Source: Polaromonas hydrogenivorans
GTDB taxonomy: Bacteria > Pseudomonadota > Gammaproteobacteria > Burkholderiales > Burkholderiaceae_C
Assembly: GCF_040105105.1 (NCBI RefSeq)
Contig: NZ_CP157679.1
Span: forward strand, 62,001-126,000
DNA length: 64,000 nt
Reading direction: 5' to 3'
Position numbers and translations under genes: made by a program. Of the stretch, positions 36,146 to 44,146 are shown in pieces (the first letter of the stretch is position 1; each line of letters begins with the position of its first letter). The notes beneath the pieces were generated by a model that worked only from the letters and a program-made list of their open reading frames with translations, ran no database searches and was not told the origin of the DNA.

Positions 36146-36555
36146 ACGTTGGCACCGTCTGTAACGTCCAGCATCTTGACCAGTACCAAGGCGATGGTCG
36201 CCGCCGTGCCCCAGTCGTACCACCTGATCTGAGTGAAGCCTCGCAGAAAGTACGACAGCGTGCTGCCGATTTCACCGAAACAAAAGCGGCCCGTCAGGAT
36301 CGAATTCAGGCTACTGTGGCAGGCGATTGAGCCCAGCACCGCAGCGTACAGGCCCAGCAGCAGGCTACCGGTGATGCATGCCTCGATCAGGGTTTTAAAG
36401 TTGTAAGCCATGCCCATCTTGCTTCCAGCAAACTTAACGACCATGAAGAAGGCGAAGCTGAACAGCAAGATGGACGTGGACATCAGGCCTATTCGGGATG
36501 CGGGTGGTAATTCACTCAATAAGCAGTTGTGATGAAAGTCTGGTGCTTGGGTCAT
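36142..36555 (-). CDS. Small membrane protein of unknown function
   Basis: A 137-residue protein with three hydrophobic stretches (residues 25-42, 60-78 and 115-128) and no motif I recognise. Its stop overlaps the pucR start (ATGA), so it is the first gene of a unit membrane protein-pucR-deaminase. It might sense or move the inducer, but nothing in the sequence shows this. Confidence 0.6.
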   Translation of the reverse strand: MTQAPDFHHNCLLSELPPASRIGLMSTSILLFSFAFFMVVKFAGSKMGMAYNFKTLIEACITGSLLLGLYAAVLGSIACHSSLNSILTGRFCFGEIGSTLSYFLRGFTQIRWYDWGTAATIALVLVKMLDVTDGANV

Positions 36556-36892
36556 GTCTTCAACTTAGGTGATCTCAATACCAGAGACATTGCAAACTGT
36601 GTGCCATGAAAAACGCGTGCCTGGCATCTCAGATTAGTCGGAAAAAACAACATTGTTTGTGCATAGTGAACATTTTTATGCTCTCTAGGTCAAGATGTGC
36701 ACCATGTGCAAGCAAGAATATCTATCGGCGCATCATCACGGTGCGACAAGCAACAATTCGGTGCTGAACTGATATGGTCGGCTTTAAAAGAGGCAGTATG
36801 CTTAGCTGAAGATTACTAAAGACTATGTACGTTCTGCACAATTGAAGCACTGCCCAAGATCGGCTTTAACCGCACGACGCTCATCAAGTAAT
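36556..36892. other. AT-rich divergent intergenic region
   Basis: Upstream of the membrane protein-pucR-deaminase unit. It is richer in A and T than its surroundings and must hold that promoter. No gene is supported. Confidence 0.4.
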
Positions 36893-36938
36893 TAAAGCGG
36901 CATGGTTCGGAGCTGGAAATGAACCCAATAAGGACATC
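36893..36938 (+). promoter_or_regulatory. Leader element related to 6060-6105
   Basis: TGGTTCGGAGCTGGAAATGA and the following ACCCAATAAGGACATCC align with the amidase leader over 46 bp with about ten mismatches. The GGTTC and GAACC arms are kept exactly. It lies about 290 bp before the second ABC operon. Confidence 0.5.
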
Positions 36939-36943
36939 CTCAA

Positions 36944-36974
36944 GCCTGACATGCTGCCCGAAGGCATGTCAGGC
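36944..36974 (+). terminator. Hairpin downstream of the leader element
   Basis: GCCTGACATGC (36944-36954) and GCATGTCAGGC (36964-36974) make a perfect 11-bp stem with a 9-nt loop. There is no T-run, so termination or attenuation is only a possibility. Confidence 0.4.
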
Positions 36975-37100
36975 GCATGCCGCTGCAGCGCACACAACAT
37001 CCCGGTGATCTTCAAGCACTGCAACCGAAATGTGACCTTCTTGCCCAAGGGCGTCAGTGCACATCATCATCAAAGCTTGATAGCGCATCTGGCCAGGTTT

Positions 37101-37184
37101 CAATTTGCCTAATCTGGCTTGGCACAGGATTTGCGTCTAGCTTCGCCAAGCCCGATTCCAATTTGCCGCCAATCCGGCTTGGCA
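37101..37184 (+). repeat. Short direct repeats before the second ABC operon
   Basis: CAATTTGCC followed by GGCTTGGCA occurs at 37101-37124 and 37159-37184, and the inverse half GCCAAGCC lies between them near 37145. These could be operator sites in the 130 bp before the gene at 37230. Confidence 0.45.
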
Positions 37185-37229
37185 TATGCCGAAATTCAGG
37201 CGGAAAAAATTACCCAAGGAACGAGGACT

Positions 37230-38360
37230 ATGAGCATTGACAACAGCGCTGGATTCAATCGGCGAAATTTCCTGAAGACTACTGGCGCCGCTGCCGTGCC
37301 AGCCAGTTTCTTCATTGGCGGCACTGCGCGCGCGCAGTCGCCGACTACGCTGAACATGCTCGCGTGGTACGGACACGGCGAGCCGGACATCGTGGCTGAA
37401 TTCGAGGCGAAGAACAATTGCAAGATCAAGCCGAAGTACTACACCGGCGGCGACAACATGCTTGCTTTGATCTCGCAGTCGCCTGTAGGAACCTACGATC
37501 TCATTCTTTCCGATGCGGAATACGTACCGCCGCTGCAAAAAGCCGGTTACCTGGAGAAGCTCAATCCGAAAGATTACCCATTCGACGACTTCTTTCCTGA
37601 ATTCCAGAAATTTTCCGGTCACTGGCAGGGCAATGACCTGTATTCGGTGCTGACCCGCTTCGGCTTTCTCGGCGTTGCCTACAACACCGATGCGGTGTCG
37701 GAGAAAAAGGCTCGGTCGTACAAGGTGTTCTGGGACCCAGCCTACAAGGGCAAGGTTGGCCACTTCGATTGGTACCTGCCCAGCATGGGCCAGATCAGCA
37801 TGCTCAATGGCAACAAGAGTCCGTTCGACCTCAGCGCAGCGCAGTTCTCAAAGTTGAAGGACACCGTCAAGACCTTGCGTCCGCAGGTCGCCGGATTCTT
37901 CGACTACGGCGGTACGTACGGCGGGTTGAAGAGCGGCCAGATCCATCTGATGTGCGGTATCGGCGACTGGATCACTGGCGGACTGAAAAAATCCGGTGCC
38001 AAGGTCGATTCGGTAGTCCCTGACGAGGGCGGCTTGCAATGGACTGAATCGTTTTCCATCGGCAAGGCCAGCAAGAACCAGGAGCTGGCGAAAAAGTTCA
38101 TCCAGTACATCACTTCGGCCAAGGGACAGGTCGCCTCAGCGCGCATGGCTGCCTACCCGGCGATGATTCCGAACAAGAAGGGTTGGGAAATGCTCAATGC
38201 CTCAGACCCAGCCGAAGCCAAACGGCAGGGCATGGTGCTGACCGGGCATAGCTGCCTCGACGACATTCGTTCGGGCAAGATCCGGTTCCGTGAGTTGCCT
38301 CGCCAGCAGCCGATCGAGGACTGGAACGACTTCTGGTCGACCTACAAGATGCGGGCCTGA
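37230..38360 (+). CDS. ABC transporter substrate-binding protein, polyamine class (second system)
   Basis: A 376-residue periplasmic protein with a clear twin-arginine signal (FNRRNFLKTTGAAAV, cleavage after ARA). The mature start TTLNMLAWYGHGEPD and the CGIGDWITGG and SCLDDIRSGKIRF segments place it in the PotD-like group. AAGGAACGAGG precedes the ATG at 37230; an upstream frame runs through the repeat region and is unlikely. It is not a close copy of the protein at 29232, so the two importers are separate acquisitions and probably have different ligands. Confidence 0.87.
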   Translation: MSIDNSAGFNRRNFLKTTGAAAVPASFFIGGTARAQSPTTLNMLAWYGHGEPDIVAEFEAKNNCKIKPKYYTGGDNMLALISQSPVGTYDLILSDAEYVPPLQKAGYLEKLNPKDYPFDDFFPEFQKFSGHWQGNDLYSVLTRFGFLGVAYNTDAVSEKKARSYKVFWDPAYKGKVGHFDWYLPSMGQISMLNGNKSPFDLSAAQFSKLKDTVKTLRPQVAGFFDYGGTYGGLKSGQIHLMCGIGDWITGGLKKSGAKVDSVVPDEGGLQWTESFSIGKASKNQELAKKFIQYITSAKGQVASARMAAYPAMIPNKKGWEMLNASDPAEAKRQGMVLTGHSCLDDIRSGKIRFRELPRQQPIEDWNDFWSTYKMRA

Positions 38361-38457
38361 TCACTTTGCGCGCTGGCGGCTGACCCAAGTGGCCGCCGAT
38401 AGCGCGAGGACTGATTTCATCGCCGCCATCGGCATCCATTGTGCAGGAGCAAAAATA

Positions 38458-39300
38458 ATGACAAAGCAAGTAAATCAGCGGCGCTGGCCGTTGATAGGTC
38501 CACCACTACTATGGCAGTTAGCCTTCTTCGCGCTGCCATTGTTATTCTTGGTCGTCATTTCATTTTGGTCAGTGCAGAACTTTCGGCTCGAACCGGACTT
38601 CACTTTCAAGAATTGGGTCACGATGATGACCCGGGATACCTTCTGGTCCGCTTATGGCTATACGTGGCAGCTTGCGCTCGGTGCGGCCTTTCTGGCCTCG
38701 CTGCTCGCGCTGCCAGCGGCCTACAGCATCACCTTCCACTTGTCCGAGCGCGCCCGCGGCATCGCGGTGATGCTGCTTGTTGTGCCATTTTTTACCTCTT
38801 ACATTGTGCGGGCCTATGCCTGGCAGGTGTTCCTTGCCGACAACGGCATCATCAACGCACTGCTGACCCAGTTGGGCATCGAACCGTTGCCTCTGCTCAA
38901 CAATTCTTTCGGTACGTTGGTAGGCTACCTCACGTTGTGCATGCCGCTGGTCGTATTGATCCAGGTGATGGGCATGAGCCAGATTGATCGCGTACTCATC
39001 GAGGCTGCCCGCAACCTGCGCGCCGGACCATGGCGCACGCTGTTTGAAGTGGTGATCCCGGCGATGAAGGCTTCGCTGGTAGTAGCCTGGCTATTCGCCT
39101 TCATCCTTTCGTTCGGCGATTTCGTCAGCCCGACTTATCTCGGCGGCGGCGGCTCGCCCACGCTCAGCAACCTGATCATTGACACTACAAAGTCCGGGCA
39201 GCAATGGCCCCGCGCGGCGGTGGTAGCCATCGCAATGATCGTCACCCTGGTGGCAACTTCTCTGCTTGCCGTGGGCTACGCTTACAAGGAGCGCAAATAA
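38458..39300 (+). CDS. ABC transporter permease, PotB-type (second system)
   Basis: A 280-residue permease with six helices and the EAA loop LIEAARNLRAGPWRTLFEVV near residue 181. The ATG at 38458 follows GCAGGAGC. A 97-bp gap separates it from the binding protein, but both belong to the same operon. Confidence 0.87.
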   Translation: MTKQVNQRRWPLIGPPLLWQLAFFALPLLFLVVISFWSVQNFRLEPDFTFKNWVTMMTRDTFWSAYGYTWQLALGAAFLASLLALPAAYSITFHLSERARGIAVMLLVVPFFTSYIVRAYAWQVFLADNGIINALLTQLGIEPLPLLNNSFGTLVGYLTLCMPLVVLIQVMGMSQIDRVLIEAARNLRAGPWRTLFEVVIPAMKASLVVAWLFAFILSFGDFVSPTYLGGGGSPTLSNLIIDTTKSGQQWPRAAVVAIAMIVTLVATSLLAVGYAYKERK

Positions 39301-40103
39301 TGTGGAATTTCGTGCGCAACGCGGGCCGGTTGTATATGCTGCTGGTGCTGGCTTTCATCCTGGCTCCATTGATCGCGAGCCTGGTGTTCTCGTTCAATGC
39401 CGACCGCTTTCCTTCTTTACCGTTAAAGGGCTTCACCACCGAGTGGTATCGGCTAACCTTTAGTGATCCGATGGTGCTTGACGCCTTGAAACGCAGCATT
39501 GGCGTGGCCATCCCGGCCGGGTTGCTCTCTACGTTGCTGGGCTTCGCGGCAGCCTACAGCGACTACCGTTTTAGCTTTCGCGGCAAGAGCGTGTTCAACC
39601 TTTTAATGATGCTGCCGCCGACGATACCCGCCGTGATCATGGGCTTGGCCATGCTGTCGTATCTGTCGCGCCTCAACCTGGCAGGTAACGTCTATGCCAT
39701 CTTGATCAGCCACATCGTCACGGGCTTGCCATTCGCGATGGCGATCATCCGGCTGCGTCTGTCGCAAATGGACCCGTCTCTTGAACAGGCCGCGTGGAAC
39801 TTGCGCGCCAATGCTGGCCAGACGCTGTGGCACGTTGTCATTCCGTTCAGCAAGCAAAGTCTGATCGCCGCTTTCCTGATCACGACGGCGGTGTCGTTCG
39901 ATGAGTTCGCAGTCGCCTGGTTCGTGTCTGGCCTGGAAGAGACAGTTCCAGTCCGGGTGCTCGTGTTCCTGCAGGGACAGGTCAGCCCACGCATCAACGC
40001 TATCGGCACAGTCATTTTCGCCACGTCCATTTTGCTTGTGGTCCTTGCCATGGCGTTCTCAGGTCTCGGCAAGGCTATTCGCCCCAAGAAGTCCGAGCAA
40101 TGA
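39300..40103 (+). CDS. ABC transporter permease, PotC-type (second system)
   Basis: A 267-residue permease. The start overlaps the previous stop as TAATG. EAA loop LEQAAWNLRANAGQTLWHVV near residue 161; six hydrophobic helices. Pairs with the product at 38458. Confidence 0.87.
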   Translation: MWNFVRNAGRLYMLLVLAFILAPLIASLVFSFNADRFPSLPLKGFTTEWYRLTFSDPMVLDALKRSIGVAIPAGLLSTLLGFAAAYSDYRFSFRGKSVFNLLMMLPPTIPAVIMGLAMLSYLSRLNLAGNVYAILISHIVTGLPFAMAIIRLRLSQMDPSLEQAAWNLRANAGQTLWHVVIPFSKQSLIAAFLITTAVSFDEFAVAWFVSGLEETVPVRVLVFLQGQVSPRINAIGTVIFATSILLVVLAMAFSGLGKAIRPKKSEQ

Positions 40104-40150
40104 CGCAAAGGGGTCAGACCCCGTCCGGCAATCTGTTTTTTTAGGCAATC

Positions 40151-41236
40151 ATGACAAATCATTTACTTGAGATCGACCGAGTTACCAAGCGATTTGGCGA
40201 CTACTCGGCGGTAACCGAAACATCATTCAGTATCGAACGCGGCGAATTTCTCGCCATCATGGGTTCGAGTGGCTGCGGCAAGACGACAATGCTACGCATG
40301 CTGGCAGGACTGGACCAGCCAACCACCGGTGAAATCCGGCTCGATGGCAAGTCTCAGAACGGCTTGCCGGCATGGGAGCGCGATCTTCCCTTGGTGTGGC
40401 AGAGCCTGGCGCTGTTCCCTTTTCTGAGCGTGCTGGACAACGTCGCCTTCGGACTCAAGATGCGCGGCATCGGCAAGCACGAGCGTCACACCCGGGCGCA
40501 GACTTGGCTCAAGAAACTCGAACTTGGCGAGTTTGCCCAGCGCAACGTTTCCCAGCTGTCGGGCGGACAGCGCCAGCGCGTCGCGCTCGCCCGCGCCTTG
40601 GTCACCGAGCCCAAGGTGCTGCTGCTCGACGAACCCCTCAGCGCGCTCGACGCGCACTTGAGCGTGCGCATGCAAGCTTTGCTGCGCTCGTTGCAGCGGG
40701 AACTCGGTATCACCTTCATCTATGTCACCCACAGCCAGACCGAGGCTTTCTCGATGGCCGACCGTGTCGTGGTGATGAGTCGGGGAAAGGTCGAGCAGAT
40801 CGGCGCTCCGAAGGATATTTATCGCCAGCCAGCAAACCGTTTCGTAGCGGAATTCATCGGCAATGTGAATATCCTGCGCGGCGCTGTCGAAACGGTGGCC
40901 AATGGCGTTGCCACGCTGCATACGCCGCTCGGGTTTATGACTGCATCGACCGGCGGTGTGACTGCCCGGCCGGGGATGGAAACCGACTTCTTTGTCAATG
41001 CCGACCAGATCGCGCTGGGCCTGCAGCCGCAGGAAGAGAACCAGGTAAGCGCCAAGCTATTGAGCTACAAATTCGTCGGTAGCATGGTAACGCTATATCT
41101 CGAACTGCCCAATGGCGATGAAATGAAGGTCAGTGTGCCCGAACCTGTCTATGACCGGGTGGGGGTGAAGATTGGCGACATGGTTCATGCGTCCTGGCCT
41201 GCCAGCGCAGCGCAACTGTTCCCTGTGACCGAATAG
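40151..41236 (+). CDS. ABC transporter ATP-binding protein (second system)
   Basis: A 361-residue ATPase with Walker A GSSGCGKTT, Q-loop VWQSLALFPFL, signature LSGGQRQRVALARA, Walker B VLLLDEPLSALD and switch YVTHSQTEAFSMADR. A C-terminal regulatory domain begins near residue 240. It ends the second importer operon and the catabolic island. Confidence 0.9.
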   Translation: MTNHLLEIDRVTKRFGDYSAVTETSFSIERGEFLAIMGSSGCGKTTMLRMLAGLDQPTTGEIRLDGKSQNGLPAWERDLPLVWQSLALFPFLSVLDNVAFGLKMRGIGKHERHTRAQTWLKKLELGEFAQRNVSQLSGGQRQRVALARALVTEPKVLLLDEPLSALDAHLSVRMQALLRSLQRELGITFIYVTHSQTEAFSMADRVVVMSRGKVEQIGAPKDIYRQPANRFVAEFIGNVNILRGAVETVANGVATLHTPLGFMTASTGGVTARPGMETDFFVNADQIALGLQPQEENQVSAKLLSYKFVGSMVTLYLELPNGDEMKVSVPEPVYDRVGVKIGDMVHASWPASAAQLFPVTE

Positions 41237-41386
41237 TCCAAAGAGGCAGTAAGAGAGGCCGCGAAACCTGCTTCCAGGAAGCATGTCAATTGACCGGGCC
41301 GGGATTTTTGTGATTTTCGAGCGATTTCGAGTTCCAAAGGCTGGATGACGTGAGCGATGCACGCACACGCTGGTGGGCTTGCCGCC

Positions 41387-42544
41387 TCACTGGCTGGCCT
41401 TGACCAGCGCGAGCACTTCGGCCAGGCCGGCACCGGGCATGCCCCGGGCCATGGCCCGAGCAAACAGGCCCAGCAGGTAATACACCGCCGCCGGCCTGAC
41501 GGGCACGGCATAGACCGAACTGCCCTGGCCGGTGACGACCACCAGGCCGTCCGCCTGGCGGCGCAGCTCGACAAACTTGTCGCGCTCTACGCCGTGCTGG
41601 CCAAATCGGGCCGAAGGGCTCAGGTTCATCAGGACCGCGATGGCGGCGGGCATTTCCTCGGGGGTGAGCTGGATTACCAGCTTGCGCTCCCAAGCGTAGC
41701 CCCCGCCGCTGCCCAGGGCATGGGCCGAGTCGATGCTCACCACGTGCACGCCCAGATAGTCGCCGCCCCGGCGGTGCGGGGTAACTTCCAGCGTGTGCGC
41801 CGCGGCCTTGCCGAACAGGCGCAGGCGCAGCCGACTCTCGTCCGGGGAATGCCCGGCGCTGGCCGAGCCAGAGGCGTTGGGAAAAGCTTCCGGCCGCTGG
41901 CGCGCAAAGCGGGTGGGCAGCGCGGGGAGAGCGGCTGACAGATTTGACGCGGCCGCATCCGGCATCTCGTCCTTGGGTTCGTCCTCCCAGCCGGGCGCCT
42001 GACCACCGGGCAAGCCGTGGTCGTCAGCATCATCGGGCCAGGGAAACAATGGCGTGTCCACGGCCGTGTCTTCAGGGATGTCGGGTCCGGCCTCTTTTGG
42101 CCGGTCCGCTTGCGATTGACCGGCTCCCAGGGGCAACGTGGCGGTCAGCCAGGCGCGCAGCGTGTCCACGTCGCCAGGGTTGCTTTGCAGCTGCGCGAGA
42201 CGCTGCTGCATGTCCCAGCCTTCTTGCCGCAGCGCCAGGCCGCAGGCAAACAGGCCGGCACTGGTGAAGGCCAGGCTGTGGGCGGCCAGCCGGTCCAACA
42301 GGGCAGGGCGCGTGCAGGCTGCGGCCCAGCTGAGCACGCTCAACTCGCCGGGCTGCTCCCGGCCCCGCGCCGCCAGCGACAAAACGCTTTCGAGTCTTTC
42401 GCGCTCAAGCGGGCCCAGCCCTTCTGTGAAGCCGGCGAGCCGCACCGGATCGGGCGCGGGCGTGCCGCGCGAGGCGCACACCTGGCGCCACAACTGCTCA
42501 AACGCCGCGTCTTGGCTCCTTGGGGTTCCCGATGGATGCATCAT
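41387..42544 (-). CDS. Protein of unknown function, partner of recombinase-like gene
   Basis: A 385-residue protein that I do not recognise. The N-terminal 140 residues are predicted mostly helical, residues 145-225 are Pro, Asp and Ala rich and likely disordered, and the C-terminal 150 (RLRLFGKAAAHTLEVTPHRR onward) look like a compact domain. It starts 7 bp after the recombinase-like gene and is surely co-transcribed. Such pairs suggest a DNA-handling or regulatory module, but no function can be read from the sequence. Confidence 0.6.
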   Translation of the reverse strand: MMHPSGTPRSQDAAFEQLWRQVCASRGTPAPDPVRLAGFTEGLGPLERERLESVLSLAARGREQPGELSVLSWAAACTRPALLDRLAAHSLAFTSAGLFACGLALRQEGWDMQQRLAQLQSNPGDVDTLRAWLTATLPLGAGQSQADRPKEAGPDIPEDTAVDTPLFPWPDDADDHGLPGGQAPGWEDEPKDEMPDAAASNLSAALPALPTRFARQRPEAFPNASGSASAGHSPDESRLRLRLFGKAAAHTLEVTPHRRGGDYLGVHVVSIDSAHALGSGGGYAWERKLVIQLTPEEMPAAIAVLMNLSPSARFGQHGVERDKFVELRRQADGLVVVTGQGSSVYAVPVRPAAVYYLLGLFARAMARGMPGAGLAEVLALVKASQ

Positions 42545-42551
42545 CCGGCTT

Positions 42552-43565
42552 TCAAAGCGGAAAAGGGCTTAGCAGGTGTGCGCCCAGGCGGCTCATGACA
42601 CTGGCGTCCTTGAAGCCGCAGCGGCGCTGGATCTCTTGCAAAGGCACGCCGGCGTTGAACCACATGGCGATGCAGGTGTTGCGCAGCGTGTTGGGCCCCA
42701 TGTGGGCCAAGGCGCCCGGATCGAGCGTAGCCATGGGATTGGGCGCGTCCAAGAAACCTTTTTCCACCAGGCAGCGCGCCAGATGCGCCTGGCAGATGTT
42801 GTACAGGCCGTTGGGCGCAATGGAGCGCCCAATGCGGTCGCCCACGATCAGGCGGCTGCCCGGATGCAGGGCAGGAAGGCCCACGGGGCGCACCTCGAGC
42901 CAGGCGTGCAGCGCCCGGCTGGTTTCCGGATCGAGTTGGAGCACCCGTTCGTGTCCGCCGCCCGCCTTGCGCACGCGCAGGAGATAAAGCAGGCCCGACC
43001 CGGCAGGGCTTTCAGGCGACTCCGTGCAGGGCCGGGCACAGTCCAGCGTCAAGCCGATGATCTCGCGCACGGTGAGCGCCGCGCGCATCATGAGCAGCAG
43101 CGCCAGGCGGTTGCGCCTAGCCTTGAAGTCGTCGCCACCGGGAAAGCCGTCATGCAGACCATCGTGCAGCGCGGCCCACATGGGAGGAGATAGTGCCAGC
43201 GAAGGCACGCGCTCGGTGGCCGGCGGCTGGGCGCCCTCGGCCGGGTTGCACTCGACGAGGCGGCTCGCCAGCGCATGGTCGTAGAGGTCACGAAGCACGC
43301 GCCAGTACCGGCGCCGCGTGACGGGTGAGGTTTTCTTGACACTCGAGCGCGGGCTGATGGCTTGGCAAAACGTGGCGATATCGACGCTGCGCGCCGCATC
43401 CCAAGCAACACCGTGCACCGTGCAAAACGCCAGCCAGTGACGCCAGACCAGAGAAGCTTGCGTCAAGCCGGCCGCGCCCATGGGTTTGAGGTCCGTGCGG
43501 ACGAGCCGGGCGGCCTGCCAGGACGCAAAGAACGCGCCGGGATCCACAGCGGTCACATCAAGCAT
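42552..43565 (-). CDS. Tyrosine-recombinase-like protein, catalytic residues altered
   Basis: A 337-residue phage-integrase-fold protein: an N-terminal SAM-like core-binding domain (residues 30-110) and a C-terminal catalytic-type domain. The first box Arg (AALTVREIIGLTLD) is kept. In the second box, MGPNTLRNTCIAMWFNAG has Asn where His is usual, and CGFKDASVMSRLGAHL shows no Tyr at the nucleophile position. It may therefore bind DNA without cutting, or use an unusual site. AGGAG precedes the ATG at 43565; the earlier ATG at 43592 lies inside a 17-bp repeat. Confidence 0.65.
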   Translation of the reverse strand: MLDVTAVDPGAFFASWQAARLVRTDLKPMGAAGLTQASLVWRHWLAFCTVHGVAWDAARSVDIATFCQAISPRSSVKKTSPVTRRRYWRVLRDLYDHALASRLVECNPAEGAQPPATERVPSLALSPPMWAALHDGLHDGFPGGDDFKARRNRLALLLMMRAALTVREIIGLTLDCARPCTESPESPAGSGLLYLLRVRKAGGGHERVLQLDPETSRALHAWLEVRPVGLPALHPGSRLIVGDRIGRSIAPNGLYNICQAHLARCLVEKGFLDAPNPMATLDPGALAHMGPNTLRNTCIAMWFNAGVPLQEIQRRCGFKDASVMSRLGAHLLSPFPL

Positions 43566-43584
43566 CCGATGGCTCCTCGATAAA

Positions 43585-43601
43585 AATTGCATTTACAACA
43601 A
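43585..43601 (+). repeat. 17-bp inverted repeat, arm 1
   Basis: AATTGCATTTACAACAA, 20 bp upstream of the preferred recombinase start. The exact inverse lies at 43749-43765, 147 bp away. These may be binding or recombination sites for the adjoining recombinase-like protein. Confidence 0.7.
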
Positions 43602-43748
43602 GCCGACCCCACAAATCATACCCGCCCCATGCCACCTTCCTCTTGAAAAGCGAAGCCCGACTTTGGACTTCCTCATTTCCCCTTCGCTCCCCTTAAGGCA
43701 CGGGGACGGGAGAGAGAAAAGGTCGTTCAGGGGTATCGGGAAGGATGT

Positions 43749-43765
43749 TTGTTGTAAATGCAATT
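43749..43765 (-). repeat. 17-bp inverted repeat, arm 2
   Basis: TTGTTGTAAATGCAATT, the perfect inverse of 43585-43601. It lies beyond a 147-bp spacer with no gene. On the plus strand an ATG inside the arm opens only an 11-codon frame. Confidence 0.7.
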
Positions 43766-43814
43766 AATTAACCGATACTCATGCAAAGTATGAACGTGAC
43801 CAGGCAAGGAGGAC

Positions 43815-43975
43815 ATTGCCCCGCCTGGGCTGGACGTGGTGGCCGGCCAGATCTTGAGCGCCTACCATGGCATGCGCAAACGCAAGGCTTGAGAGCGCAA
43901 GTGGCCTGAGCCGTCCGAACCCCAACAGGCGAGCCGGCACGATGAACCAGCGATGGCGCTGCGCTCCGGCAACGA
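43815..43975 (+). pseudogene. Decayed SSB-like gene, 3' part
   Basis: The sequence matches the 3' third of the intact SSB-like gene at 50114-50512: CAGATCTTGAGCGCCTACCA, then a run on KRKA and PSEPQ codons and a degraded acidic end. Frameshifts and a premature stop break it. The 5' part is missing, so it is a deletion remnant. Confidence 0.7.
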
Positions 43976-44146
43976 CCACCGGGCTGCCTCGGATTGTGTG
44001 GTGGTGCCTCATCCTTGGTGCGCCCGGATTTGGTCAATAGCCGGCTCGATAGCAGCAGACAGGCACCCTTTGGAGACACTATTAACACGGTTTTCTATGC
44101 TTAGTCGTTCGTTTTATTTGTACATTAAACCTATAATTTCGTGTAA

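Noticed and set aside
43585..43765. The 17-bp inverted repeat considered as the ends of a small transposable element
   Set aside because: The spacer is only 147 bp, holds no gene and shows no target duplication; a regulatory or recombination site is more likely.
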